Of a DNA stretch of 64,000 nucleotides, positions 1 to 11,858 are shown one piece after another. The stretch spans positions 22,541,159 to 22,605,158 of the forward strand of contig OX463845.1 in the NCBI GenBank assembly GCA_949825065.1, written 5' to 3'. Both the position numbers and the translations under genes were made by a program. Source of the stretch: Odontocerum albicorne (lineage: Eukaryota > Arthropoda > Insecta > Trichoptera > Odontoceridae). The notes below the pieces were generated by a model. That model made no database searches, was not told the DNA's origin, and saw only the letters and a program-made list of their open reading frames with translations. Each line of letters starts with the position of its first letter. Position 1 is the stretch's first letter.

Positions 1-225
1 TGTTTCTCTCTTGTGACGTCGACTGCCAGCTGTCTTTCCATTTTTTGGAAGGTCATCCTGGAGGTCTGCTTGCTAAGGGGATACTGTTCCTGGCCATTCT
101 TACAGCTCTTGGTTTTACCATTCTGGATACATGTTCGTTCCAGAACCTTCTTCTCTGTCGTCCCCATCTGACAATATCTTCAACTTCGCACATCCTTCGG
201 ATTTCTGTGTTTCGTACTCAATCAC
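1..225 (-). pseudogene. LINE reverse-transcriptase C-terminal tail, antisense remnant
   Basis: Read on the minus strand, the segment translates to a typical post-RT LINE tail: an RRRFWNEHVSRM core, then RMARNSIPL and a basic RPPG*PSKKW stretch with one TGA stop before a conserved KDSW. In insect LINEs this region follows the RT fingers/palm and contains W-x-x-HV-x-R-M and RPxGRPPKRW signatures. The copy is cut by the left window edge, and only the extreme C-terminus is present. It abuts an RTE copy in the opposite orientation that starts near 250. The family call rests on motif recognition only, and the clade is not determined. Confidence 0.7.
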
Positions 226-249
226 GAAGGGGTTTGCTAGCGATACTGT

Positions 250-2264
250 TATAATGGACGAAATAAAAGAAATCGCATTAAATGTGGGAGAAAACCCAAA
301 AAACCCAGAGATTCAAAAATTTCAGATGACACAAAACAACTCATGACAAAAAGAAGGGATTTCAAAAAAGACGATAGTATACGACAATCAATCGAATATA
401 CCGAACTATGCAAAACCGTAAGGAAAAAGGTAAAAGAAGATATAAGAAAATATAACTCAAACCTAATACAAAAGACATTAGAGCAGAACCGAAGCTACAA
501 AAGAACCTCCCAAATGCTAAGCGACGGAAACAAACAAATAACGGCCTTGCTCAAAAAGGATAACAGCAAAACCGAAAACCGAGAAGAAATCATAAAGCGA
601 GTCCACGAATTCTACTCAGAACTATTTCAAGACATTGAAAACACGAGAGATAGACCGAACAACCAAACAAATGAACAGGTTCCTGAAGTTCTTATTAGAG
701 AAGTTGAAAAAACCATAAATAGTATGGAAAACGGAAAATCGGCAGGAGATGACGGCATAACAATAGAAATTCTTAAGGCAGCAGGAGATGAAATATATCC
801 CATCTTAGCAAAAATAATGACACACTGCATTAACAACGGGAAAATTCCCACAAAATGAAACACGGCAAAAGTGATTCTCCTTCATAAGAAAGGAGACAAA
901 AACGATTTAAAGAACTATAGACCCATCAATCTTATGCCAATCATATACAAAATATTTACAAAAATAATAACAACTAGAATACAAAAACAGCTAGACGATA
1001 TGCAACCAAGAGAACAAGCTGGATTTAGAAGTGGATATAGTACAATGGATCATATTCACACAATTAGGCAAGTAATAGCAACATCGAATGAATATCTAAG
1101 ACACCTAAGCATGTGCTTCATAGACTTTGAAAAAGCATTTGACTCAGTAAAACACGAATACATATTTGAAGCACTCAGGAAACAAGGAATACAACCGGCT
1201 TATATAAGAATAATACAAAATATCTACCAAGAAGCAAAAGCAGTGGTACATCTTCCAGAAAAAAATAGAGGAAATAACAATTACAAAGGGAGTAAGACAA
1301 GGAGACGCGATGTCACCCAAACTCTTTATAGTACAGCTACACTAGAAGAAATATTTAAAACCTTAAACTGGGAAGGTATGGGCATAAGGATCGATGGTGA
1401 ATATCTCTCTAACCTGAGATTCGCAGATGATATCCCACTACTAAGCGAAACAAGAGAAGAACTGGAGAAAATGATTCAAGAGCTTAACTTAGCCAGCAAT
1501 CGAGTCGGGCTAAAAATGAACCTCGCTAAAACCAAAGTAATGTACAACCAATATACACGTGCATCAACGAGACAAATTAAGATTGGTGACATAGCCTTAG
1601 AAGAAGTCCCCCACTATATATACTTAGGACAACAAATATCAGCAGACGGGAATATGATCAATGAAATTAACAGATGAATAAAAATGGGCTGGAGCGCATT
1701 CGGAAGGAATAGCAGAGTTTTCAGAGAAAATCTTCCGTTATGTCTAAAAAGCAAAGTCTTCGATCAATGCATCCTCCCGGTACTCACATACGGATGTGAA
1801 ACGTGGACCCTTAACTCAAAAATAATACAGCGACTCACCACTACACAAAGAAGCATGGAAAGAAGCATGCTGGGGATAGCAAAAAGAGATAGAAAGACAA
1901 TTACGTGGATAAGAAGCCAAACGAAGGTCACAGACATAATGGAAAGAATACTCAAAAGTCAATGGGAATGGGCAGGACACGTGGTGAGAAGGGAAGACAA
2001 TAGATGGACTAAAAAGAGCACAGATTGGATACCACGAGAAACAATCAGACCGAGGAGAAGACCTCAAAACAGATGGGACAGACCCTTCGTAAAATTCGCA
2101 GGCGTGACCTGGCAAAGAGAGGCGAGAGACCGCAAGATATGGAAATCTTTGAAAAGCGCCTTTACCCAGCAGCGATCAAATCAAGAAACAGAAGAACAAT
2201 GAAGATTAAAACCAAACAAAACGACCAACAAGTCAATCTAAACCTGAACCCGACGTATTCATAA
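250..2264 (+). pseudogene. RTE-type LINE copy 1, decayed endonuclease/RT ORF
   Basis: Successive frames (343-858, 871-1677, 1684-2202) join into one RT polyprotein. The EN-RT linker is followed by RT domain landmarks: LLHKKGDKNDLKNYRPI near 880-925, EQAGFRSGYSTMDH near 1010-1050, FIDFEKAFD near 1120-1140, RFADD near 1420 and a post-RT YGCETWTL near 1790. It is broken by a frameshift near 300, a TGA at 856, a frameshift near 1280-1320 in the RQGD-x-x-SPKLF motif, and a stop at 1675. It is clearly the same family as the long ORF at 28.5-31.1 kb. The EN domain is missing, so it is 5'-truncated. The tail after 2202 has no obvious microsatellite. Confidence 0.85.
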
Positions 2265-2319
2265 ATTTTTATGCTAATTCATTCGAAAATAAATTACTAT
2301 TTTAAATTAATATCTATGC

Positions 2320-2625
2320 TCTCAACTACTGAGGCTACTAGTGTATGTACTAATAATTCTTTCTTTCCAGCATTTTAATACCACACCAAGTGTACCAATA
2401 TGGTTAAAATCGAAGCATTTCATGCTGAGACAAAATCACTAGGTGTCCTCCAAAGCTGTACGGCAGACAGAAAACGGAGGTAGCCACTACCCTTATATGA
2501 CAAAACTTGTCGGGTTTCACTAATGCACCCGGTGAACAGATGTGAAGACCGAAAATTAAGTCATAGGGGTGCCCTCACTCAGCAATGGGTAGAAAAAAGG
2601 GCAGATAAAGATAAAGATATATAAT
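2320..2625 (+). repeat. Possible LINE 3' untranslated tail ending in GATAAA repeats
   Basis: This non-coding stretch is richer in GC than its surroundings. It has a block at about 2440-2590 that resembles the 3' tails of some insect LINEs ('GGTGCCCTCACTCAGC...') and ends in tandem AGATAA units before AT-rich DNA. It might belong to an element other than RTE copy 1, because the related RTE copy at 31 kb ends only a few bases after its stop codon. The assignment is tentative and rests on the terminal short repeat. Confidence 0.3.
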
Positions 2626-2629
2626 GTTA

Positions 2630-3590
2630 TATTTCAGTTAACTTAATTGTTGATCTTTATTCGTTTCTAAAGATGCATCGTTATAATGTATGAAAATTAC
2701 AATATCTGAAAATACATCTGATTATATATATGGGTACTATTTGTATTCGAACCTAAATCATAATCCAAAAAGATGTTCATTGTATTATATAAACAATGAA
2801 ACTGAAAAATGCAAGATGCTATGGATTTTTCTAAATGAAAAAAGGACTAACAAAGAAATACATTTTTTGGTATATTATATTTGAAATGTTGATCAAGTAT
2901 AGATTAATCCTATATATTTTTCTCTCCATCTACATAACTTATAGCATTTCAATTACCTGTTATTATAGCATGAATGAACTGTGCGTGAAATAAACACAAG
3001 TATTATCACAAGATTTACATCTCAAATCCATTCTCTGGCACTACCATCGAGAGGAAGGGAAGATGCAGACTAAGCAGACACACATGACACGCATGGCAAC
3101 TAATGAAATGTCACCATCCCTAGAGTTAAAACCTCTTTTGCCCAAAGGCAATATGCTTATTTGGCTCCCATTACATACAATGGCTTGCCGACTTCAATAA
3201 AGGTAAAGGTAGGAAAACCATTTAGACAGTCGATCGGAGCGTGGTTGTTATTGTGACAGGATTTTGAGTACTTGGGCTTTCAGGATGAATGACGAGTGGG
3301 AACGATTTGTGTCAGCTCGTGAGTGCGGGTTTCTTCTTGTTGTTTTAATTTTGGTTGTTTTGTATTTGTGTTTCTGTGTATTTTTTGTTTTAATTTTTAT
3401 TCTTATGATTGTGTGCGGTATATTGTGGGATGAATATTTTTGGTCTTTCTGGAGTGATGATGTGTGAGGAGTTGAATTTCGCAAGATGTTTCCAGTTGTA
3501 GTTGAGTGTCACTGTTTGTCAGGTTGATGAGAGCGTGCAACGGGGTTTTGTTTTTGTGTAATCAAAAATCGGAAAGAAGTATCGATTTAT
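2630..3590. other. AT-rich spacer, nothing recognised
   Basis: There are short ORFs here (for example 2690-2884, 3264-3467) but no conserved domain. A slightly GC-richer part at 3030-3220 is unexplained, and 3240-3560 is G/T-rich on the plus strand. Confidence 0.5.
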
Positions 3591-3594
3591 TTTT

Positions 3595-3790
3595 TCATGC
3601 TAAATATCCTCAGTGAGATACAGGCAAAAACCTAGTTTACTGGGGATACGACAAATGAAAGGCAACAAACCCAGATCCATTAAAATTGTATGTCCAAATC
3701 AAATTACCTGTTGTTTTTTCGCAAATTGTGTATATTTTTTGTCATGTGTAATAATAATAATAATAATAAATCACTAAACGAACTAATTTA
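3595..3790 (-). repeat. Dispersed unclassified repeat 'D', copy 1
   Basis: The reverse complement of this segment matches three other places in the window by eye: 13925-14020 (+), 35945-36030 (+) and 50215-50400 (-). Shared blocks include ATGACAAGAAATATAC-like, AACAACAGGT, TTAATGGATCTGGGTTTG and CCCCAGTAAACTTAG-like strings. No ORF and no terminal inverted repeat is visible. It could be a SINE body, a LINE 3' end or a MITE fragment. Confidence 0.55.
3749..3769. repeat. (TAA)7 microsatellite
   Basis: About seven ATA/TAA units in a row, lying in or at the end of repeat D copy 1. This could be the simple-repeat tail of that element. Confidence 0.9.
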
Positions 3791-3929
3791 CCAAACTGGG
3801 ATCCTTTTTAATTATGTATTTTTTTCAGTTACCATCGGCAATCGAGACCAAAACCACGTGTGGGGTCATACCAAATAGATCGCGGAGGTTGTCAATACAC
3901 AGTACTGTATCATTTGTAATTGTTTTGAG

Positions 3930-4070
3930 GTTGCCTCTGACAGTAAACATGACAATGTTAAAGCAGCCTTAAGTGAAAACCAGACAGGAACATAAAAATG
4001 AGTGCCATTGGGAGTCGAACCCACAAACATCGTGTTAAACCGGTGACTTACCAATTAGGTCACGTTTAGT
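3930..4070 (-). repeat. tRNA-derived SINE, family A
   Basis: On the minus strand the head reads like a tRNA. A box A-like GACCTAATTGGTAAG is followed about 30 nt later by a near-perfect box B (GGGTTCGACTCCC). A body with TCTGGTTTTCACTTAAGG then leads to GCTGCTTTAACA. The same head-plus-body order recurs near 12.2, 15.6, 38.1 and 50.8 kb. This is a pol III SINE, not a functional tRNA gene, because the cloverleaf is degenerate and a non-tRNA body follows. Confidence 0.7.
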
Positions 4071-4197
4071 ATAATTATTTTCATCTATTTCTTTGAATTT
4101 TAAATTTATTTTATATGTATTACTTTTTCATTGTAAACAATAACAAATTGCTCGCTTATGGTTTGTACTTAGATCCACTTAAAAAGTTGTGATAAAT

Positions 4198-4272
4198 AGA
4201 AAAAAAAGTAGATTAGGAATCGAGCCGAAACCAAACGTTTACCACTAACCACTTAGCCATGAGGGTCATCAA
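4198..4272 (-). repeat. tRNA-like SINE head fragment (family A-like)
   Basis: The minus strand carries TGGCTAAGTGGTTAG (box A-like) and GGCTCGATTCC (box B-like) about 30 nt apart, with no recognisable body. It sits 130 bp from the family A copy at 3930-4070 in the same orientation. Confidence 0.5.
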
Positions 4273-4439
4273 TTTTGTTTATAATACCATCATTACTTAT
4301 TTATTCATGTTTGTATAAAGAAAGAAGCATAATAAATGTATAATAAAATATTACTAAAAAAATCGGTTTGTATATGTTATTTACTAAAATATAAAACTTT
4401 GTAACACAATACTACTAACTTTTTTAAATTTTGTAATTA

Positions 4440-4660
4440 TCAAAGAAAAAGTAAAAACACATTAAAATGGCGGTACATTTTGATTTGCCGCCATTTTGGA
4501 GTCAAAGCCGCCTTAGTCAAGGGCGAGGGCGCCTCTCCGCCGGGCGACCCCATTTTGGGCTCCGGCAAAGGATAGAGGTTAAGGTCGTGCGCTCTTTTCT
4601 CGGCGAGTCGAACTTGAAATCCAGGACGAAGGACAGTATTAAGGACAGTTTTATTTAGGT
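4440..4660. other. GC-rich, CpG-containing patch of unknown function
   Basis: In otherwise AT-rich DNA this patch holds an inverted pair: AAAATGGCGG at about 4464 and CCGCCATTTTGG at about 4488. Many CGCC/GGCG strings follow to about 4610. A 63-codon ORF (4467-4658) spans it but has no recognisable domain. CCGCCATTTT resembles YY1/PHO-type sites, so a promoter or CpG-rich transposon end is possible. I cannot decide between them. Confidence 0.3.
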
Positions 4661-4870
4661 TAAAAAATTGATGGAATTGTTGTGTTTGATAAGAAAGGAT
4701 TAATACAATGAATATGTATTAAATACTCGTACATTTGTTTTTAAAATAATACGAGTAGTTATGACCGCCGTCCGTGAATTCTACGGCGACAGAAAAATTT
4801 CGATAGGTTCGAACCCATGTCCTTTCGCACAGAAATATAACGCGTTACTACACGGTTATACATCTTATGT

Positions 4871-5660
4871 AGTAGGGTTCAAAAGTTTCCAGCCCTAGGA
4901 TATAAGAAAGGTGATAGAATGATACTTTTTTTTTCAATATAATCACCTGTAGTTAGTTGTTCGGTCATTTTATAATACGAATAAAAAATATTTTGAAGTT
5001 TTATTCTCAAAACGGAGATCACTTCTTAGTCACTTTTAAAAAAATCCACGTATATCGGTTTTTAATTTACAAAAGAGAAATAATCACAAGGAGTCAAATT
5101 GGGACTATAGAATGGCTGATTTAATTCTTAGAAATCATAGTATCGAATGACAGTCTTTGTAGGTTCAAAGTGTGCTCTGGCGCATTATTGTGCAATAATC
5201 TTACGCTTCAGGACAACTTTACTTGGTGTTTTGTTTTTATAGCATCCTTCAATTTATACATTGATGATGCATAATATTCGCCAGTAACCAGAGTATTTCT
5301 TTCTCTCTTTGAGGTAAATTAGTAGGATTCCCTGATAATTCCAAAAAAATGCTGCCATTGTCTTTTATTCGGCTGGTGTCACCTTAGCTTTTTTGGGCTG
5401 TGGTGATCCCGGATCCCGGCGCCACTCCATCGAATTCCTTTTCGACAAAGGATCCTGGTACAAGACTATAATTTCATCTTTCGTGACTATTGACTACTTA
5501 TTTATTTTTCTTTCCCATAGTAGAGCAATACAAATCATTGCGGCATCCAACATACCGTTGCATTTGGAAAGCACTAAGAGTTTTGGCATCCAACTAACGC
5601 TCACCTTATTCATGTCAAAATTATCATGCAGAATTCAAAGCACTGTAGTTTTGACTCTGA
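4871..5660 (-). pseudogene. Fossil mariner transposase
   Basis: Read on the minus strand, degenerate frames follow the order of a mariner transposase. A MNKVSVSWMPKLL block (family: KVSARWVPRLL) is followed by IVTKDE (family first catalytic Asp in VTGDE). AAFFWNYQGILL follows (family VFWDxKGILL), and near 5070-5120 comes FYSPNLTPCDYFSF (family YSPDLAPSDYFLF, third Asp region). Multiple stops and frameshifts break it. The downstream end at 4871-4900 contains a GGCTGGAAACTTTTGAACCC-like string resembling mariner termini. No clear opposite terminus was found, so the N-terminal part is missing or unrecognisable. It differs from the other mariners in the window. Confidence 0.75.
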
Positions 5661-5879
5661 AATGGCAGGAAAAAAATGCACCAAAAAAAAGGCAGGAAGT
5701 CCACACCTTGCTGCCGTTTCTTTTAATTTCAGTCTTTATTCTGTAACACTTGTTCTATGTGGCTGTTTCTGGAATGAGTGTAATTGAGTGAGTAGAGCGA
5801 GTGTATTCTGCTAGTTTGGTTTGACGAAGGTCATCTTTAATCGATTATCTGCCTAAGTGAAACTGTTAAGCCCAATCTT

Positions 5880-6030
5880 TCACCGTGGAATATGACGGAG
5901 AAGATTCCTCGTAGTAGGGTTATACCGTCACAAAAAAAATGGAATAAACAGTGTTTGATGAAAATAAATTACAATGTCTTTAAACCTCCACAACGTTCAT
6001 GCCTTAACTATAAACAACATACTTAATGAT
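5880..6030 (+). repeat. Single copy of the 15.1-kb inverted-repeat module ('E')
   Basis: The run from AGGGTTATACCGTCAC (about 5920) through TGGAATAAACAGTGTTTGAT, AAATTACAATGTCTTTAAACC and on to CTTAACTATAAACAACATA closely matches 15250-15355. Just upstream is GAAGATTCC, a weak echo of the CTGAAGA core in the inverted repeat. Only one arm is present. The shared right-hand sequence shows that the module is longer than the palindrome arm. Confidence 0.7.
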
Positions 6031-6875
6031 GACAAAAACCTCTTTGTTCACGTAACTTCAACTATGATACGATCCAATATTCATTCCAATTTTCTTCTCA
6101 GCTCACGTAACTGTTGCTAAGCAAAGAAAATATGAAATAAATATAAGATAATTATTTCAAATTCTTACGATCAAACACATGTACTTACCTAGAAACTCTA
6201 TTCAAACGAGGTTGAATCACAAGGGCACAGTATGTGACCTCATTCTAAGGTTATGCCAAAGGATATAAGGGACGAGGTCACCTCTCATTCTTCCCTCACT
6301 TGTATTTATTTATCAAGGACGAATGGAAATGTACCGTAATACGTAGGGGGTAGAAAGGGAGACAATTATGTACAGAACGTAGATTTTTGTAAAGCTTTGG
6401 TATAATCTTTTTTTATATGAGAGCGTTACTAAATTCAGTTATGCGCGTATTTCATTTAAAATTGAGTTCAAACATACTTGAAATATTATATGTTTGGAGT
6501 AAAAAGAAAAATAGTATTTTGCAGAAATGATGTTTTTTCTAAACTTATGTTATGTTTTAATTTTTTTAAAGCGTCAATTGATGGAACTGTACTCAAGCTT
6601 TAACTATGATTTTTTTCCCGACTCGTTTATTTTAATTATGTTACAATAGTATTTCAAATAAGATAACCATTTAATAAAAATGTTTTTTAAAAACATAATT
6701 TAGAATCTTTTACCGTTTATTAATGAATAAACGATCGCTTTAAAATGAACTTATAAAATATGTTATAATTTTTCACAATAGCAACACGATAGCAAAAAAG
6801 ATAAATATAATGATGTTTCACCAGCCAGTGGATAATATATTCTTCAAAAAATCATTAATTATATAATCAACATCA
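6031..6875. other. AT-rich spacer, nothing recognised
   Basis: No ORF or repeat structure that I can support. A somewhat GC-richer stretch at 6200-6360 is unexplained. Confidence 0.5.
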
Positions 6876-6879
6876 CCCA

Positions 6880-7385
6880 AGTTCTCCTTGGGGTAGACAG
6901 AAATATCATCGTTCGGTTTACCAAATTCCGCATACTCGCCTACATTTTTAAGAATTCTATATTACCAGTGGAGACTTACGAATCGGAGAGCTGAACACTT
7001 CCAAAGCGAGACGAAAGAGTTCTCGATACAATTGAAAGAAAGATTCTCCACAGAATATATGGTTTAATTCATGACAATGACGCTTAGAGACAGAGGTATA
7101 ACGACAATCCCTACACCCTGTATAGCGAAGCTAGCGTAGCAAAAGTTGTAAAAATTGCTAGATTGCGCTAAATTAGCCATACATATATCACATGCAGGAC
7201 ACTGAACCCGCAAGAAAGTCTTTATTCAGCAATTCGATGGGACGTAGGACAGTAAGGAGTTCAAAGCTGAGAAGCTGGATGGTGTGACAGAGAACTGCCG
7301 CCAGGGGCGAAACAATGGGTGGCGAGAGGGGCAGTTACCCGGAAGCAGCCCGGATTGGAGAGCAGAACTGAAGCTTCGTTGAATG
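6880..7385 (+). pseudogene. LINE reverse-transcriptase C-terminal fragment
   Basis: One frame gives a clear post-RT tail. KNSILPVETYESES*TL corresponds to the ILPVLTYGxETWTL motif. RDERVLDTIERKILHRIYG, then RYNDNPYTLYSEASVAKVVKIARLR, are characteristic of one insect LINE family (ERKILRxIYGP...LYxEPSVxxxIKIARLRW). Stops replace Trp positions, after SES and after RLR. Downstream basic remnants continue to about 7380, where GLESRTEAS-like residues end it. The RT core is absent. Confidence 0.75.
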
Positions 7386-8690
7386 TACAAAAAATAAACA
7401 TTGTAATTTTCTTATGTTGAAAACCGGTGATAGATTTATGTCCAGAATCACTGGTTTACAAAAATTTGTTCAGAAGAAACTTAGTAACTAAATGTTTGTT
7501 GTTTTACACATTTCAATTTAATGAGCTTTTTAAATAAATAAAGGGCCATTCAGATACCAGATGTTGCTTTAAATACAGTGCATTAAATTTAACTCGCCTG
7601 CAGCTGCTTGGAATACTACGGGCAGTGCAAATAATTACAGAAATTTTTTCGGATGTCCAAACTATTTCTGCTGCTGTAAACCTCATTGCACAAATCAATT
7701 AAGAGTTTATCAGCATATATAAAACCTAATGAATCCAGTGAACCTCGCCTTTCAAACGACAACTTTATCAATTGATAAAGCTTCATAGCATATTAAAGGA
7801 CTATATGAGGGAATGCGAAATCTTAGAGGTACAAACTAATGTTTATATTTCCGAAAATCACACAAGTAGCACAAAAAATATGTTTATCCTGTTTTTACTG
7901 TTATGAGAAAGAATTTATATTGTAAACAAACGATCGATGAAAATTCTTATATTTTATTTCAACAATTTTTTCAATGGTATATTGTTTTAAATTAAATGTC
8001 GACTGAGTTTGAAAATACCAAGAATATTTCTTGAATTTTGGCGTCCTTATTGGACATTCATGGTACTTTTCAATATGAATATTTTATCAGTAAAACAATG
8101 TGTTTTGCAAATGTGCTGTAAAATATGGACAAGGTATCGATGGTAACGATTTTTTAAATGAAATTGAATGTTTTGAATCACAGATTCCAATAATACTTAT
8201 CTGGACCTTCTCAATATAATTCATGATTGGAGCCTTACAAGTTTAACTCTTCCAATTTCAGTAGCTTCAGCATAACGTAGCTATAGGAAATTAAAATTGA
8301 TTGCGAACTATCTTAGATCAACAATGAATCAATAGCGCTTTACTATCAATAGAATACTCAATCGCCACAAAATATTGACTACATTTTAATTAATAATACA
8401 TTATTTGAATATAAAAGCTCGCAAAGTGAATTTGTGAATTAAGTGTATGTACTCGTAGTTCATAGGTATTCTACTTCAAGATAGCAGCATTGCTATAATA
8501 TACATATTGTTAGAGATGAAGTAATTGATAATCGTTATATATATTTTTATTACATTATTTTAAATAATATAGTTAATAGTAACCGAGTACTGTTGAACTT
8601 AATACTTGTAGATATTATATGTAAATTTGAACATACCTATCTAAATACACAATCAATCAAGAAAAGCTTGGAGGAAACTAAGTAATTAAA
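7386..8690. other. AT-rich spacer, nothing recognised
   Basis: I see no supported gene, array or mobile-element end in this 1.3-kb stretch. Confidence 0.5.
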
Positions 8691-8699
8691 ACATATTAC

Positions 8700-9285
8700 T
8701 TAACCGTAGAGTAAGAAACTGCAGAGAGGACAAGAACAACCACATTACCCGTAATACAGTATGCAAAGAAATTGACATTCATGCACACAATTACCGCATC
8801 TTAGACTTATTCCGCAAAGTGAAAATATCTCAAGGGAGTTCAAACCTCGGACAAAGACTATTGTAAACGAGCAAGGGAACGCCATTACTGAAATTGGTCG
8901 AGTAGTTACAAGATGGAAATACTATTGCGCAAAATGGTATAAAGACGACTATAATGTGTGACCAAAAGAGGAGTATACAGAGCTGACGCAAGAACTAATT
9001 TTATTACTCAGCAAAGTAGGAAACGCTATTCAACAACTCTACTCACCAGGGAAAGATACGACTTAATCCGTATTTCCCAAGGTAAGTGACATTAAAATAA
9101 TAAAAATTATGTTTGACATCTGTAACTTAATCTGAAGAACTGAACATGTACCAAAAGTCTTCATTCCGATCCACAAGAGAGGGTTGACGAAAAAGTGAGG
9201 AAATTATCGAACTGTCTCCCTTATCTCTCTGCCAGTCAAGTTACGCTGCTACACATCATCATAAGGACAATACTAAAATATTGCA
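8700..9285 (+). pseudogene. LINE RT, 5' half, interrupted by another LINE
   Basis: Degenerate frames show a linker (SSNLGQRLL*TSKGTPLLK, family 'VNDEQGxVLTD') and then VFIPIHKRG near 9160 with NYRTVSLISLPVKL near 9205. This corresponds to the FxPIHKKGD...NYRTISLISHxSK motifs at the start of the RT domain. The match stops abruptly near 9285, where antisense LINE B begins. It resumes at about 10200 with the next RT motifs, so the two pieces were one element. There are many stops. Confidence 0.65.
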
Positions 9286-10190
9286 CACCATCACGCCATT
9301 TCCTATCTCATCCACATCCATACACCTTCTCCTACAACTTTTACGATTTCGCTGACTTTTTAAAATTTCCTTGTTTCAAAATATCATCCACATGATCCAA
9401 CTATACTTTCCCTAGTCTTAATCTACCACGACTTCCATTAACATTTACACTATATATTTGTTTTGTTAGTTATTCTTCATACTCAAACCATTTCACTGTT
9501 CTACATGCTCAAACCATTTCACTGTGCTCTTCTTCATCTTACTCAATACATCACTCTTACACATTCATATCCAATCACTATACTTTGTATTCTGTCATAC
9601 ATTGTCCTTCCTTGTATTTTTCGCAGTGTACGCATTTCTACAGTATTTATTCGGCTCCTTTCAATGTTTTCCCCCGTCCACGTTTCACTCCCGTACATTA
9701 AAGTTCGTACTAAAATTCTGTAGTGGACTATCATCTCGGGAGATTTTGATTCTGTCCGGTTCAAGTATGTGTGTTTTAGTGTCATATTGACTTGGTTTCC
9801 TATCACTACACACCATTTGATATATCTTGTAATTCTTCCATCATCTGACAAAATATTACCCGAATAGCAGAATTCCTCAACTTGTTCCAATCTTTCATTG
9901 TTTCACAATACATAGTATTTACTTTTCCATTCACACTTTCATATCACCATAATTTTGGATTTCGTAATATTCATTCTCATTTCGCAATATTCATATCTTC
10001 GTATATCTCATACAATTTACTTATGAAACTCTGTAATCCATTTTTAAATTCACCGCTAACACTACCATGTCATTAGTATACTAATACATCAATCCGCATA
10101 TATTCCCATTCGACATTTCGTATGCCATGCATTGACCTCTGTAGTTCTTTCATACATTTATTTATGTAAATATTACTCTTATATATGATA
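9286..10190 (-). mobile_element. LINE family B copy inserted antisense in another LINE
   Basis: The minus strand carries an RT C-terminal half. A YADD-like block lies near 10075, EQVEEFCYSGNILSDDGRI near 9870, LMYGSETWT near 9690 and EMRTLRKIQGRTMYDRIQ near 9630, running on to a 3' end at about 9286 (GGCGTGATGGTG). A 348-nt open stretch (9543-9890) is left, and the rest is broken. The same 3' end (...CTACCC..., then ATGGCGTGATGG) recurs in the other family B copies. It splits the plus-strand LINE at 8700-9285/10200-10440. Confidence 0.75.
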
Positions 10191-10199
10191 TAAAAGTTA

Positions 10200-10440
10200 C
10201 CTTGACTGCTAAAGTCCACCGGAACAAGCAGCATATTTGAAGGACAGAAGAATGTAGGAACAAATTATGAATATCCGTCAAATGAAAGAGCAAAGTGGAG
10301 AATTAAGAATTCCCGTGATACTACGCTGCATAGAATGCAAGAAAGCTTTCGATTTTGTGAGGTAGGGCTGCTTCTGGAAAGTTTTAGGAGGGATGAGAGT
10401 TTGGGAGAGGTTGAATACAGAATCTGTATTTAAGTAATTT
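10200..10440 (+). pseudogene. LINE RT, continuation of the split copy
   Basis: The frames give PEEQAAYLKDRR (family PEEQAGFxKGRG), then IMNIRQMKEQ, CIECKKAFDFVR (catalytic FVDYKKAFD palm motif, first Asp lost) and FWKVLGGMRVW. These motifs directly follow, in family order, those that end at 9285. This supports one RT split by the antisense insertion. Confidence 0.7.
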
Positions 10441-11854
10441 CACGTACGATGATCTTTTTTCTACATACTTTCAAATCTACTTAGGTATCAATCATTCACT
10501 CCACTTTTAAATCCACTAAGGCTCATTTGCCACATTCAAGCTTTACTTGCATATCTTAAAGTAAGGAATAGGTTGTCATTATGAACAGTGAATTTGATTT
10601 TTGGAAATTATCTGCAGATATTGCATAACCCGCCAATCACTGTTGATAAATTATACCACTATTCCAATATCACACGACGCACGGCGATCCGATTTAAATA
10701 TTCTTCTAAAATACAAATAGTTCTTACCTTGAAAAAAATATGAAATTCTTTGGTGCAAGAAATTTCGAACGATAGAGAAAATATCGCTTCCCGTGTGGAA
10801 GGAAGCTAAATATGATATATGTTATGTATTCATATCTTCTTATAGGAATACTCGTATGGTGTGGTCGTGATTTCATTTATTTCATATTTGATACAAGTTT
10901 AACCCAAGTTCTTCAAATAAAATGTACAATACAAGAAAAAAATTTAACATTAAAGTCTAATACTATATATAATATTAATAGGAACAATGAACTCATGCTT
11001 ACCTATGAAGTGGCTCAAATATGTCTACAAAGTTTATTAATCAGCTCTTTTCTCAATTAGTCCATCGAGATATGGAAGATATCAATATTAGAATACGTGT
11101 TCAACAAGGTCATTCCGGTGACACATTACGCCGAATAGCTCAGTTCGTGAATACGGTATGTAAAATAATCTTAATTCCTTATGGCTATAACAATTGTTAG
11201 GTACATTATATAAAATTGTAATGCTAATTATTAATGCCATATTTATTAGCCTTCCTTATTGTATTGTCGGACATGATCCTCGACTATAATTTTTACTATT
11301 GTCCAGCGGCAAACACTTTTCATGGTAAAAAATAAATTAACTTACATAAAAACTATCAATAAAAACGAAAAAAATCTTAGTATGATTTCAGCAGTCAATT
11401 TGCAATATTTAAATAATCATACGGAAATTCATGAGTGCTTATATGTGTATCACGCAATCTAAACAAAAATTGCAATTCGCATTACCCCCAATTTTCTATG
11501 ATATTATATCTTGATTTCTTCAGAAGTTATCACGTACTCGTATAAGCGTCTCACGTTTGTATAGTTCGCACATTAGTTCGTTAGTGGCACACCATAACTC
11601 TCGTAATGCTGTTCATAATTTATAAGTTTTTTTTAATAATAGGTTAATTAGACAATAAATTTTAAACCATAAATATTGGTTAAACCACAATAAAATGAAC
11701 TAGAAATAAAATGAATGAGAATATCAAGTAAAACACGTTAAGAATGGTAACTTTTTGAAACATAATTTGAATTTAATATACTATATTTTCTTTATCCATG
11801 TTTAATGAATTTAATGCAATTTTTAAAGCATTTTTGATTTGATTATAATCAAAT
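10441..11854. other. AT-rich spacer, nothing recognised
   Basis: An 82-codon ORF at 10812-11060 shows no recognisable domain. No repeat ends were seen. Confidence 0.5.
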
Positions 11855-11858
11855 CATC

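Noticed and set aside
3930..4070. A functional tRNA gene on the minus strand
   Set aside because: Box A and box B are good, but no acceptor stem or anticodon loop can be drawn and a SINE body follows.
5393..5746. 117-codon plus-strand ORF
   Set aside because: It lies antisense to a fossil mariner transposase whose motifs are clear on the minus strand.
9463..9790. Two overlapping plus-strand ORFs with membrane-like composition
   Set aside because: Both are antisense to the LINE B RT C-terminus.
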